The translations under genes and the position numbers were made by a program. From Algoriphagus yeomjeoni (lineage in GTDB: Bacteria; Bacteroidota; Bacteroidia; Cytophagales; Cyclobacteriaceae), in the NCBI RefSeq assembly GCF_003259505.1, contig NZ_QLLK01000009.1, forward strand, positions 124,001 to 188,000: DNA of 64,000 nucleotides. Direction: 5' to 3'. Under the pieces are notes generated by a model. The model was not told the DNA's origin and searched no databases. It worked only from the letters and a program-made list of their open reading frames with translations. How positions within the stretch are numbered: the stretch's first letter is position 1; each line of letters opens with the position of its first letter. This document shows positions 16,664 through 25,803 of the stretch, in pieces.

Positions 16664-18208
16664 ATGAGCAAAGAAATTAAAGTCCCAGCGGTAGGAGAGT
16701 CCATCACGGAAGTCACTATTGGCCAATGGTTTAAAAAAGACGGGGAGGAAGTTCAGATGGACGAAGTCCTATGTGAACTGGAATCTGATAAAGCTACTTT
16801 TGAATTGCCGGCAGAAGCTGCGGGCGTGCTTAAAATCAAAGCCCAAGAAGGTGATGTGCTGGAAATCGGAGCTGTGATCTGTGAAATCGACGAAACTGGA
16901 GTTCCAGGAAAGTCTGAGCCAACCAAAGACGAACCTAAGGCTGAATCAGCACCTAAGACTGAGGAAAAATCTTCTGGAGCAAAGTCAACAGGAGAAGTGA
17001 AAGATATGGTTGTGCCTACTGTAGGTGAGTCTATCACGGAAGTTACCTTAGCAAACTGGATCAAAGCAGACGGAGATTATGTGAAGTTGGATGAAATCAT
17101 CGCTGAGGTGGACTCTGATAAAGCGACTTTTGAATTGCCAGCTGAGGCATCGGGAATTTTGCGCCATGTAGCGCAAGAAGGTGATGTGCTTGAGATTGGC
17201 GGAATGATCTGTAAAATCGAAGTGACGGAAGGCGAGCCAGGTGCTGCATCATCTTCAGATTCTTCTTCAACTCCTGCATCAGCATCCGCTGACTCAGGAA
17301 ATACAAACTATGCCACAGGACATGCATCGCCAGCTGCTTCCAAGATCTTGGCAGAAAAAGGAGTTTCTCCTGAGTCTGTAAAAGGAACTGGAAAAGATGG
17401 TAGAATTACCAAAGAAGATGCTCAATCTGCTCAAAAATCAGCTCCTGCTCCTGCAAAAGCTGATAATAAATCAGCTGAAGCTTCTGCGCCTGCTCCAACT
17501 GCCGGAGAAAGGAACGAGCGTAGAGAGAAAATGTCTTCTTTGAGAAAAACGGTTGCTAAGCGTTTGGTATCTGTGAAAAATGAGACGGCCATGTTAACCA
17601 CCTTCAATGAGGTGAACATGAAGCCAATCATGGATTTGAGATCCAAATTCAAAGAGCAATTCAAAGAAAAGCATGGGGTAGGACTTGGATTTATGTCTTT
17701 CTTTACCAAAGCTGTTTGCGTAGCCCTACAAGAATGGCCTGCAGTAAATGCTAAGATTGACGGAAATGAGATGGTCTTCAACGACTATTGTGATATTTCT
17801 ATAGCCGTTTCTGCTCCAAAAGGACTTGTGGTTCCTGTAATCAGAAATGCTGAAACACTTAGCTTTGATCAGATAGAAAAAGAAGTGGTGAGACTTGCAG
17901 GAAAAGCAAGAGACAATAAACTCTCAATAGAGGAAATGACTGGTGGTACCTTCACGTTGACTAACGGAGGAATTTTCGGGTCCATGATGTCTACTCCTAT
18001 CATTAATGCACCTCAGTCCGCTATTTTGGGTATGCACAACATAGTGCAGCGTCCAATGGCAGTGAATGGTGAAGTTGTCATACTTCCAATGATGTACTTG
18101 GCACTTTCGTATGATCATAGAATCATCGATGGACGTGAGTCAGTAAGCTTCCTTGTTCGGGTAAAAGAATTGCTTGAAGATCCAACAAGATTGTTGTTTG
18201 GAGTATAA
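16664..18208 (+). CDS. sucB: Dihydrolipoyl succinyltransferase (E2o) with two lipoyl domains
   Basis: Core subunit of the 2-oxoglutarate dehydrogenase complex. Domains in order are: lipoyl domain 1 (about 1-78, lipoyl lysine K43 in ESDKATFEL), an acidic linker, lipoyl domain 2 (about 112-188, K153 in DSDKATFEL), a Ser/Ala linker, the E3/E1-binding domain (about 221-255, [14 protein letters not shown] and [13 protein letters not shown]), an Ala/Pro linker, and the catalytic domain from about 285 with active-site H485 in [12 protein letters not shown]. At 514 residues it is about 100 longer than the one-lipoyl E2o of E. coli. The [16 protein letters not shown] motif marks an acyltransferase of the succinyl type. 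Confidence 0.95.
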   Translation: MSKEIKVPAVGESITEVTIGQWFKKDGEEVQMDEVLCELESDKATFELPAEAAGVLKIKAQEGDVLEIGAVICEIDETGVPGKSEPTKDEPKAESAPKTEEKSSGAKSTGEVKDMVVPTVGESITEVTLANWIKADGDYVKLDEIIAEVDSDKATFELPAEASGILRHVAQEGDVLEIGGMICKIEVTEGEPGAASSSDSSSTPASASADSGNTNYATGHASPAASKILAEKGVSPESVKGTGKDGRITKEDAQSAQKSAPAPAKADNKSAEASAPAPTAGERNERREKMSSLRKTVAKRLVSVKNETAMLTTFNEVNMKPIMDLRSKFKEQFKEKHGVGLGFMSFFTKAVCVALQEWPAVNAKIDGNEMVFNDYCDISIAVSAPKGLVVPVIRNAETLSFDQIEKEVVRLAGKARDNKLSIEEMTGGTFTLTNGGIFGSMMSTPIINAPQSAILGMHNIVQRPMAVNGEVVILPMMYLALSYDHRIIDGRESVSFLVRVKELLEDPTRLLFGV

Positions 18209-18209
18209 G

Positions 18210-18305
18210 GATTTACGATTTCTGATTTACGATTTACGATGGGCTGAGGAACTGCAGCCCTCATTTTAAACAGTCTTGGCTCTTGGTTCTAGACTCTAAA
18301 ATCTA
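18210..18305. repeat. Intergenic degenerate word repeat between sucB and lpd
   Basis: Three copies of gatttacga lie at 18210-18218, 18224-18232 and 18231-18239. The same word occurs at 56401-56409 and 56423-56431, and inverted at 56742-56750, in another intergenic gap. A second low-complexity stretch follows at 18271-18305, built of short words such as cttgg, ctagactc and taaaatct. No coding potential is seen. Confidence 0.65.
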
Positions 18306-18312
18306 AAAAAAA

Positions 18313-19710
18313 ATGTACGACGTAATAGTTATAGGTTCTGGTCCAGGTGGATATGTTGCAGCGATTCGCTGTGCGCAACTTGGACTGAAAACAGCCATTG
18401 TTGAAAAATACCCAACGCTAGGAGGGACTTGCTTGAACGTAGGTTGTATCCCATCCAAAGCTTTGTTGGATTCCTCTGAGCACTACCATAATGCTGCTCA
18501 TTCTTTCGAAACTCATGGAATAAAGTTGAGTAATTTGAAAGTTGATTTGAAGCAAATGATCGCACGTAAGGAAGATGTGGTAAAGCAGAATACAGATGGT
18601 ATTAACTATCTGATGAAAAAGAATAAGATCGATGTTCATCAAGGAGTTGGCTCTTTCGTAGATAAAACTACCGTGAAGGTGACTAAAGACGATGGAACCG
18701 CATCTGATATTCAGGGCAAGAATATCATTATTGCAACTGGATCAAAGCCATCTACTTTGCCTTTTATTAAAATCGATAAAGACAGAGTCATCACTTCTAC
18801 CGAAACATTGAATTTGAAAGAAATTCCAAAGCACCTAGTAGTCATTGGTGGTGGTGTTATTGGCTTGGAACTTGGATCTGTATACGGTAGAATGGGCTCG
18901 AAAGTATCCGTGATCGAGTACATGGATTCACTGATTCCTACCATGGATCGTACAATGGGTAAAGAACTTCAGAAGTCTTTGAAGAAAATCGGTTTTGAGT
19001 TTTTCCTAAAGCATAAAGTAACAGCTGTAGAAAGCAAAGGCAAAGAAGTTACTGTAAAAGCAGAGAATTCAAAAGGTGAAACAGTAGAGGTGAAAGGTGA
19101 TTATGTCTTAGTTTCTATTGGCAGAAGACCTTATACGGATGGCTTGAATGCGGAAGCAGCAGGTGTGAAAATCACGGACAGAGGTCAAGTAGAAGTAAAT
19201 GATCATTTGCAGACTAATGTGCCAAATATCTATGCAATCGGTGATGTGGTGAAAGGCGCAATGCTTGCACACAAAGCTGAGGAAGAAGGAGTATTTGTGG
19301 CAGAAACGATCTTGGGACAGAAGCCACATATCAATTACAACCTGATTCCTGGTGTAGTATACACTTGGCCGGAAGTGGCTGCTGTAGGATATACCGAAGA
19401 GCAATTGAAGGAAAAGGGTATCAAATACAAAACTGGGAAATTCCCTTTTATGGCTTCTGGCCGTGCGAGAGCTTCCATGGATACCGATGGTCTGGTAAAA
19501 GTCTTGGCAGATGCTGAGACTGACGAGATCCTAGGTGTTCACATGATCGGTCCAAGAACGGCTGATATGATTGCTGAGGCGGTGGTAGCGATGGAATACA
19601 GAGCATCTGCTGAGGATATCGCTAGAATGTCTCATGCTCACCCGACTTATACAGAGGCTTTCAAAGAAGCTTGTTTGGCCGCTACTGATAATAGAGCGCT
19701 GCATATTTAA
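18313..19710 (+). CDS. lpd: Dihydrolipoyl dehydrogenase (E3)
   Basis: FAD enzyme that reoxidises dihydrolipoamide and reduces NAD+. The 465-residue protein starts with the FAD Rossmann motif IVIGSGPGGYVAAIRCAQLG. The redox disulfide C40/C45 lies in GGTCLNVGCIPSK. The NAD fold is VVIGGGVIGLELGSVYGRMG, and the C-terminal catalytic base is in SHAHPTYTEAFKEA. It lies 104 bases after sucB and most likely serves the 2-oxoglutarate complex, and probably other lipoyl complexes of the cell. A terminator follows. Confidence 0.96.
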   Translation: MYDVIVIGSGPGGYVAAIRCAQLGLKTAIVEKYPTLGGTCLNVGCIPSKALLDSSEHYHNAAHSFETHGIKLSNLKVDLKQMIARKEDVVKQNTDGINYLMKKNKIDVHQGVGSFVDKTTVKVTKDDGTASDIQGKNIIIATGSKPSTLPFIKIDKDRVITSTETLNLKEIPKHLVVIGGGVIGLELGSVYGRMGSKVSVIEYMDSLIPTMDRTMGKELQKSLKKIGFEFFLKHKVTAVESKGKEVTVKAENSKGETVEVKGDYVLVSIGRRPYTDGLNAEAAGVKITDRGQVEVNDHLQTNVPNIYAIGDVVKGAMLAHKAEEEGVFVAETILGQKPHINYNLIPGVVYTWPEVAAVGYTEEQLKEKGIKYKTGKFPFMASGRARASMDTDGLVKVLADAETDEILGVHMIGPRTADMIAEAVVAMEYRASAEDIARMSHAHPTYTEAFKEACLAATDNRALHI

Positions 19711-19734
19711 GTTTGAAAATATAGAATTAAAATG

Positions 19735-19766
19735 AGCCATTTGGAGAGATTCGAATGGCTTTTTCT
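19735..19766 (+). terminator. Intrinsic terminator after lpd
   Basis: Arms AGCCATT (19735-19741) and AATGGCT (19754-19760) can be extended inward by wobble pairs and are followed by TTTTCTTT. It lies 25 bases past the lpd stop and before the next gene at 19795, closing the sucA-sucB-lpd unit. Confidence 0.75.
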
Positions 19767-19794
19767 TTGGTCGAATTTTTGGTTTAATTAGCGT

Positions 19795-20568
19795 ATGAAG
19801 TTTAAAATTGCCCTAATTGGTGCTGGAAATGTCGCTTGGCATTTGGCGCCAGCTTTAGAAGACGCAGGTCACATCATCACAGAAGTCTATGCGCGCACCA
19901 TGAAAAGTGCAGAGACTATTACAGGTCGGGTCTATGCAGGAGAAGCTAAAGATGAGCTAGATTTCTCGGCAAGTGAGGCTGAGATCTTTATTTTGGCAGT
20001 TAAAGATTCTGCTATAATGGGAGTAGCAGACCAGATTATTTTGCCAGAGGATTCTATTCTTGTACATACTTCAGGATCCGTAGGGTTGGATATGTTGAAT
20101 TATAGCTCAGCCAGCTACACAGGTATATTTTATCCTTTGCAATCTTTCACCAAAGGAAGAAAAATCGAATTTGATGAGGTGCCTTTTTTGCTAGAATCTG
20201 ATGATGAAGAGACATTACAAAAGCTCAAAAAATTAGCAAAAAGTCTGTCTCCACTGATCTATACTGTACGATCAAAAGATCGAAAAGCCATGCATATTGC
20301 TGCGGTATTCGCGAGTAATTTCTCCAATCACATGATTAGAATTGCTGAGGAAGTGATGCACAGGCAAGGATTGGACTTCGAGATGCTGAAGCCACTGATT
20401 ATTGAGACAATTTCCAAAAGTCTTCAATTAGGAGCAAAGGCTGCCCAAACAGGCCCAGCAATTCGGGAAGATTATGAAACCCTGGAAGATCATCATCGGT
20501 TTTTGAATTACAACGAATCTATCGCTGAAATCTACCGACTTATCTCCCAGGATATTATAGATAGTTAA
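19795..20568 (+). CDS. Rossmann-like / DUF2520 domain protein
   Basis: 257 residues with an N-terminal dinucleotide-binding fold (IALIGAGNVAWHLAPALEDA, glycines in GAGNVA), the segment ILAVKDSAIMGVADQI, and the DUF2520 C-terminal helical domain (KAMHIAAVFASNFSNHMIRI, ending in TGPAIREDYETLEDHHRFL). The architecture resembles ketopantoate reductase or F420-dependent NADP oxidoreductase, but no substrate is known for this family. It is convergent with the pirin gene: its stop codon ends one base before the pirin stop. Confidence 0.85.
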   Translation: MKFKIALIGAGNVAWHLAPALEDAGHIITEVYARTMKSAETITGRVYAGEAKDELDFSASEAEIFILAVKDSAIMGVADQIILPEDSILVHTSGSVGLDMLNYSSASYTGIFYPLQSFTKGRKIEFDEVPFLLESDDEETLQKLKKLAKSLSPLIYTVRSKDRKAMHIAAVFASNFSNHMIRIAEEVMHRQGLDFEMLKPLIIETISKSLQLGAKAAQTGPAIREDYETLEDHHRFLNYNESIAEIYRLISQDIIDS

Positions 20569-21423
20569 TTAGTGGGTCCAAGTACCAAACTTCCCTGCTT
20601 GGTAGTCTTGATAGGCTTCTTGGATTTGTTGTTGGGTGTTCATCACAAATGGACCTTGTGCGACCATTGGTTCATTGAAAGGTGCTGCATGACCTAGAAT
20701 CAGAATAGCATCCTCGGTAGCTTCTACTGAGATTGATCCTTCCTGATTTTCAAATTCTACCAAGTTTCTGAAATTGATTTCCTCGCCATTTACCATGAGC
20801 ACACCTCGTACGATGTAAAAGAAAATATTCTCTTCAGCAGAAATTGCCTTCTCGAATTTCCCGCCTTTTTCTAAGTAAATCGTACTCATCGTAATTGGAA
20901 AATTGCCTTTAAAAGCGCCGCCATTTCCATCCCATTCTCCGAAAAGCTGCTGGACTTTTATTTTGCCATTATCCATGGTAAAACTCGGAATTTCATTTTC
21001 CTGCAAGCCAACATAGCTCGGCTTCATCATTTTTTTATCTGCCGGGAGATTTAACCAAAGCTGAAGGATTTCTAAATCTCCTCCGTTTTTCTTAAAATCT
21101 GAACTACTCACCTCCGAGTGAATCAAGCCACTCCCAGCAGTCATGTACTGAACTCCTCCTGGACCAATGACCGATTCATGACCAGATGAATCCAAGTGCA
21201 TAATATCTCCTGCGGTAATGAAGGTGACTGTTTCCATACCTCTATGTGGATGCGGACCAAAAGGCAATCCTTGATTATGGGCAGGATAGGTTTGGAAACC
21301 GTGATGGTTTAGGAAAATGAAAGGGTCCAGTTGCTGGAGCTGCCGAGTAGGCATAGGACTATAAGTCACCAAATCCGCAATAGGCCTGTATTCCGCTTTA
21401 TGTATTTTTTTAATTTCTCTCAT
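20569..21423 (-). CDS. Pirin family protein
   Basis: A bicupin of 284 residues. The N-terminal cupin has the pirin metal-binding motif FGPHPHRGMETVTFI with further ligands in SGLIHSEVSS. The C-terminal cupin follows from about residue 165. Bacterial pirins bind iron, and some show quercetin 2,3-dioxygenase activity, but the natural role is unclear. The gene converges on the DUF2520 gene with no intergenic space. Confidence 0.92.
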   Translation of the reverse strand: MREIKKIHKAEYRPIADLVTYSPMPTRQLQQLDPFIFLNHHGFQTYPAHNQGLPFGPHPHRGMETVTFITAGDIMHLDSSGHESVIGPGGVQYMTAGSGLIHSEVSSSDFKKNGGDLEILQLWLNLPADKKMMKPSYVGLQENEIPSFTMDNGKIKVQQLFGEWDGNGGAFKGNFPITMSTIYLEKGGKFEKAISAEENIFFYIVRGVLMVNGEEINFRNLVEFENQEGSISVEATEDAILILGHAAPFNEPMVAQGPFVMNTQQQIQEAYQDYQAGKFGTWTH

Positions 21424-21489
21424 GATTGACTCAATTGATGTATATACATGTAATGGTTTTCAAGTGAATTTGGTTTACATAAATCCAAT

Positions 21490-23028
21490 TTATTTTGAAA
21501 TATCCTTGAGTCTGAGCTCGAACAAGTCTGTTCGACGATCCTTGCGATTTCTCACGCTTCCAAATTGCTCTAACTCCCTCAACAAGGATAGATCAACATC
21601 CGCAATCAGAGTCATTTCACTATTAGGTGTAGCTTCAGCTTTGATGCCATTGCTTGGAAATGCAAAATCACAAGGAGTGATGACCATGGACTGGGCGTAT
21701 TGCATATCCATGTTATGAACTTTTGGCAAATTCCCTACACTTCCGGCCATGGCTACATAGCACTCATTTTCTATAGCTCTTGCCATTGCACAGTTGCGAA
21801 CTCTAGAGTAGCCATTTTGGGTATCTGTCAAGAATGGAATGAAAAGAATATCCATTCCTTCATCAGCAAGAATTCTGCTCAATTCTGGAAATTCAGCATC
21901 GTAACAAATCAGAATGCCAATTTTACCGCAGTCTGTGTCAAAAGCTTTCAGTTGAGTTCCTCCTTGCATTCCCCAGACTTTCGCTTCAAGTGGGGAAATA
22001 TGCAGCTTCTCATACATTTCAACCGAACCATCCCGTTTGCAGAGATAGCCTACATTATACAGCTTATCATTCTTGATCTTAGGCATGGAGCCGGTGATGA
22101 TATTGATATTGTAAGAGACAGACAGCTGCGCAAAACGCTTGACAATCTCATCTGTATATTTTGCTAATCCACGAACAGCCTGTGCTTCGCTCAGGTGATT
22201 GAATTCTGCCATTAACGGAGCATTGAAAAGCTCCGGGAAAAGTGCAAAGTCCGAACGATATCCTGACACAGCATCGATGAAATATTCAGCCTGTTGCATC
22301 AGTTCGTCGAGATTTTCATACAAGCGCATCTGCCATTGAATCAGACCCAGGCGCACGATAGTCTTGTTTGTGGAGGCTTTTTTATTTGGCTTTTCGTAGA
22401 AAATATTATTCCATTCCAACAAGACAGCAAACTCACTTGATGCAGCATCTCCTTCCAAGTAGTTCTTCATGATCCGCGCTGGATGGAAGTCGTTCGCCAA
22501 CTGAAAATTCAATACAGGATCGTAGATCTCCTTAAGTTTTACTTTTTCCAGATATTCCTTTGGCCCCATTTGATCCGCATACTTGTGGTAATTAGGGATT
22601 CTACCACCAAATACTATCCCTTTTAGATTCAGTTTTTCACAAAGCTCTTTTCGGTAATCATACAATCTTCTGCCAAGCCTCAAGCCTCGAAACTCTGGTT
22701 TGATGAAGACGTCAATACCATATAGCATATCTCCACCATTGTTATGATTATCAAAAGTGAAGTTGGTCGTGATGTCTTTATAAGTATGCTCACCTTCCAG
22801 ATCGGAATCGCTCACAATGATCGATAGTGCACAGCCGGCTAGCTTATCATTAATTCGAATTACCACCTGCCCTTCAGGAAACTTGGTGATTAAACTTTCA
22901 ATTTGACTTTCTTTCCAATACGAACCAGGCATACTTCTGTATGCTTCGATCATCGCCGATTTGAGGTCTGCGTAATCAGAAGGTTGTAGGTAGGATAATG
23001 ATATGTTTTCTACTTGCGTATTGTCCAT
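21490..23028 (-). CDS. GNAT acetyltransferase fused to a nitrilase-family amidohydrolase
   Basis: A two-domain protein of 512 residues. Residues about 8-215 form a GNAT N-acetyltransferase domain with the acetyl-CoA loop in EFRGLRLGRRLYDYRK (112-127). Residues about 225-510 form a carbon-nitrogen hydrolase with the full catalytic triad: E266 in FALFPELF, K341 in YEKLHISPLEAKVWG and C375 in GILICYDAEFPELSR. The nitrilase half resembles the amidase-like branch. The fusion is known in several bacterial genomes but its substrate is not established. One possibility is acylation followed by hydrolysis of the same amide, or the reverse. It stands alone between the pirin and M20 genes. Confidence 0.88.
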   Translation of the reverse strand: MDNTQVENISLSYLQPSDYADLKSAMIEAYRSMPGSYWKESQIESLITKFPEGQVVIRINDKLAGCALSIIVSDSDLEGEHTYKDITTNFTFDNHNNGGDMLYGIDVFIKPEFRGLRLGRRLYDYRKELCEKLNLKGIVFGGRIPNYHKYADQMGPKEYLEKVKLKEIYDPVLNFQLANDFHPARIMKNYLEGDAASSEFAVLLEWNNIFYEKPNKKASTNKTIVRLGLIQWQMRLYENLDELMQQAEYFIDAVSGYRSDFALFPELFNAPLMAEFNHLSEAQAVRGLAKYTDEIVKRFAQLSVSYNINIITGSMPKIKNDKLYNVGYLCKRDGSVEMYEKLHISPLEAKVWGMQGGTQLKAFDTDCGKIGILICYDAEFPELSRILADEGMDILFIPFLTDTQNGYSRVRNCAMARAIENECYVAMAGSVGNLPKVHNMDMQYAQSMVITPCDFAFPSNGIKAEATPNSEMTLIADVDLSLLRELEQFGSVRNRKDRRTDLFELRLKDISK

Positions 23029-23072
23029 GGAGTTGCTAAATGTGGTTTGTTGGCCGCTAACTGGGTGCGATA

Positions 23073-24371
23073 TTAGTCTAATTCTTTGTCAATTCTAAGA
23101 AGGGTCTGAAGCAAGACATTCGCTCCATTTGCAATGTCCTCTGGCGAAGAATATTCTTGTGGGGAATGGCTAATTCCATCTTTACTTGGGATAAAAATCA
23201 TCCCAATAGGACCTAGTCTGGCCATTTCCTGTGCATCGTGTCCTGCACCACTTGGTAAGTACATGGTGCTCAAACCAAGAGAAGAGGCAGAACTTTCAAT
23301 TGCTTTTTGGATAGCTGGATTAGCTAATGCTGGCTTGCTAGCCACTTCTTGATGAACAATCTTGAGATCAGTACCACTTTCTTCAGCAAATACTTTCGCT
23401 TTGCTCTCAAGTTCTGTATAGATTTTCCAGATTTTCTCAGAAGAAAGGTCTCTCAACTCCAAATTTAAAGTTACTTCTCCCGGGATTACATTTCCTGCGC
23501 CTGGGAAAGCTTCTATTTTCCCTACGGTTCCTACCTGAGCTCCTTCGTAGGTTTTAACCGTTTCATTCACTGCCAAAATAAATTTGGCAGCAGGAAGCAT
23601 CGGGTCTTTTCGCATATTCATTGGAGTAGTTCCAGCGTGGTTTGCCATTCCTTTAAACGTGAATTGCCACCATTCTATGGCGACGATCCCTTCTACTACT
23701 CCGATTTGTTTTTGATTTTTCTCAAGATTCCCACCCTGCTCGATGTGAAGTTCTAGAAACGCAGCGATGTCACCTTTTTCTCTTTTTACTTCCATGATAC
23801 GATCTGGATTTCCTCCTACTGCTCTGATTCCTTCAGATTGGGTCAAACCACTACTACTTTTTGTTAGTAAAGCTTCTGGAGAAAGTTGTCCAGCGATAGC
23901 CCGACTACCAACGACTCCGCCTTCTTCGTTGGTGAAAAGAATGAGTTCTAACGGATGCAGTGTGGTGATATTGTTTTCTAGTAATGTCTCCATGACTTCA
24001 ATGGCACCCATAGAGCCAACTGGGCCATCGTAATCGCCACCGTTTGGAACTTCATCGATATGAGATCCGAAAATAATGGGCTTCAATCTAGGATTGCTTC
24101 CAGCCTTTTTTGCGATGATATTACCGGAAAAATCCACCGATACGTCCAATCCAAGCTTTTCTAACTTTTGAATTAAAAATTTACGGGCTGCAATATCATG
24201 GGGGCTGTAGGCAACTCGATCAGATCCGCCGGCTTCATTTTTTCCATACGTTGACAGTTCTTTGATCAGACCAGAAAGGCGATTTTGGTTTACTAGAATT
24301 GAGTGAGTTCCCTGAGCTTTCAAGCAAGAAACTGAAAAGGATAAAAGAAGCAGGCAAAATATGTATTTCAT
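23073..24371 (-). CDS. Exported M20-type Zn-dependent amidohydrolase
   Basis: 432 residues of the M20 allantoate amidohydrolase / N-carbamoyl amino acid hydrolase (AllC/HyuC) group. Metal ligands are visible in FGSHIDEVPNGGDYDGPVG, in the glutamate pair of FTNEEGGVVGSRAI, in the histidine of LELHIEQGG and in GAGHDAQEMARLGP. The N-terminus is a signal sequence (KYIFCLLLLSFSVSC). C16 could be lipidated, or cleavage could follow LKA. Most members are cytosolic, so export is notable. The substrate may be a ureido compound or an amide and cannot be told. Confidence 0.87.
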   Translation of the reverse strand: MKYIFCLLLLSFSVSCLKAQGTHSILVNQNRLSGLIKELSTYGKNEAGGSDRVAYSPHDIAARKFLIQKLEKLGLDVSVDFSGNIIAKKAGSNPRLKPIIFGSHIDEVPNGGDYDGPVGSMGAIEVMETLLENNITTLHPLELILFTNEEGGVVGSRAIAGQLSPEALLTKSSSGLTQSEGIRAVGGNPDRIMEVKREKGDIAAFLELHIEQGGNLEKNQKQIGVVEGIVAIEWWQFTFKGMANHAGTTPMNMRKDPMLPAAKFILAVNETVKTYEGAQVGTVGKIEAFPGAGNVIPGEVTLNLELRDLSSEKIWKIYTELESKAKVFAEESGTDLKIVHQEVASKPALANPAIQKAIESSASSLGLSTMYLPSGAGHDAQEMARLGPIGMIFIPSKDGISHSPQEYSSPEDIANGANVLLQTLLRIDKELD

Positions 24372-24431
24372 AATTATTAAATCACGTCCAGATTTATATC
24401 AGTCTTATAAGTTAGCTTAAACTGTCCTTAA

Positions 24432-24468
24432 TCAAAAAATCCCTTCCGATGTGGAAAGGATTTTTTGA
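24432..24468 (-). terminator. Intrinsic terminator after the acyl-ACP desaturase
   Basis: The two arms at 24432-24446 and 24452-24468 pair with one internal mismatch around the loop gatgt, and A-runs and T-runs flank the GC core. It lies just beyond the stop codon of the leftward gene ending at 24482. Confidence 0.75.
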
Positions 24469-24481
24469 ATATTGTTCATGA

Positions 24482-25483
24482 CTATTTCAACCAAGCCAGT
24501 TTAACTTCTTCTGGGGCCTTCATTCTATCAGCCAACCTCATGTATCTATCTGAGAGTTTGACTAGGTAATCCTGAGCTTTTGAAGCTACATCGTTTAGGC
24601 CCGTTAGACTTTCGATTTTCCAAAGGCTCACCAAATGCTCAATAATTCTGGCATAATCCCATCCGGTATAAATTCCTACTTTCTGAGTGATCGCTGAGAA
24701 TTCAGCGAAAAGTGAAGGGTTTGAGCCACCTTCTCCCATCAGCACTGCAGGCATTACGATTTGCTTTCTCATTAATTTTTCAAAAGCGAGAATTGCTCCA
24801 TTAGGATCAATATCAAAAATGGCTGACATAAAGCTTTTATAGGCTTTCTCATGTCTCGCTTCATCTCCAGCAATTTGCTTACATATTCTTCCTAAAACTG
24901 GGTCTCCAGCGATATCTGCCAGTTTCCCGGTATTTACGTGAGAGACTTTCGTTGCTCTTTCCTGAAATGAGGTGTAAACTATGGCTTGATAAGGATCGCC
25001 TCCAGTATTCGCATCAAAACCATTCATCAGTAATCTATGAATAGTTTGTTCCATAGCTTTCATATCTACCCTTCCAGTCATGTAGAGGTATTTATTAAGA
25101 AGATCACCATGACGGTTTTCTTCAGCTGTCCAGGATTTAGACCATCTCACCCAGCCAGAAGGAGAAAGCAAACTTCTTTCAGGATTGATTCCTTCTAAGA
25201 GATTGAAATAAGTCTGATAACTTGGAAGTGCTTCTTCAGTTATCAGATTGCCAACAAGGGAAGTAAAAACTGTATCTGGAATACCTTCAGATCGTTGCTG
25301 AAGGAGTTTTATTTGATCATGAATATCCGGATCTCCAAAGTCGGGTAGGAAATCTGATGGTTGCCAGCATTTGTCTGGATCAACTAGGATATTATCTACG
25401 GCTTCGCCAACAAGACCATCCAGCTGAGAGATAACCTCTATGTTTTTTTCTAGTTCGTAATCTATTTCTCCTGATTTCATCAT
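24482..25483 (-). CDS. Acyl-ACP desaturase
   Basis: Soluble di-iron fatty acid desaturase (FA_desaturase_2, stearoyl-ACP type) that introduces a double bond into acyl-ACP. The 333-residue protein shows both di-iron motifs: ITEEALPSYQ with WTAEENRHGDLL (first EENRHG), and FQERATKVSH with AGDEARHEKAY (second DEARHE). No signal peptide or membrane helix is present. It begins at one of two tandem ATG codons at 25483/25480 and is probably regulated from the 320-base gap upstream, consistent with membrane fluidity control. Regioselectivity cannot be deduced. Confidence 0.93.
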   Translation of the reverse strand: MMKSGEIDYELEKNIEVISQLDGLVGEAVDNILVDPDKCWQPSDFLPDFGDPDIHDQIKLLQQRSEGIPDTVFTSLVGNLITEEALPSYQTYFNLLEGINPERSLLSPSGWVRWSKSWTAEENRHGDLLNKYLYMTGRVDMKAMEQTIHRLLMNGFDANTGGDPYQAIVYTSFQERATKVSHVNTGKLADIAGDPVLGRICKQIAGDEARHEKAYKSFMSAIFDIDPNGAILAFEKLMRKQIVMPAVLMGEGGSNPSLFAEFSAITQKVGIYTGWDYARIIEHLVSLWKIESLTGLNDVASKAQDYLVKLSDRYMRLADRMKAPEEVKLAWLK

Positions 25484-25803
25484 GGATAAATTTAAGTCCG
25501 AATTATGGCTAACTCGGTATGGTTTTGAATTAGGACAAATTTACTCACATTTGAACAAATTTCTGATAGAAAGTACCTATCAATGATTTGTCATTCTATA
25601 AGTGGTCAACTTACAGAGGTTTAACTATACAAAACATGATATTATTCATAAAATAGTGCATGTTTTGCTTTTAGGTGCTCCAAAAAGGGTGAGATTCTTT
25701 AGGAGGCATGTTCATTAATATAAGGAAAAATCAGGCCTTCCCGTTCACTTAACTAAAAAAAGCCTCCAAAGGAAGGCTTTTTTCTAAGATTAGTAAGGGA
25801 GGA
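25484..25803. other. Intergenic region upstream of the desaturase
   Basis: No gene is seen in this 320-base stretch. It holds a minus-strand TAnnTTTG match (25536-25543), a perfect 9-bp inverted repeat (25630-25638 and 25659-25667, arms CAAAACATG/CATGTTTTG, 20-base spacer), and the terminator of the SMP-30-like gene at its right end. The inverted repeat lies upstream of the desaturase and could be an operator; no regulator is identified. Confidence 0.5.
25755..25784 (-). terminator. Intrinsic terminator after the SMP-30-like lipoprotein gene
   Basis: A-rich left arm ending AAAAAAGCCT (25756-25765) pairs with AGGCTTTTTT (25774-25783) across an 8-base loop. It lies about 20 bases beyond the leftward gene stop at 25804 and has T-runs for both directions. 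Confidence 0.8.
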
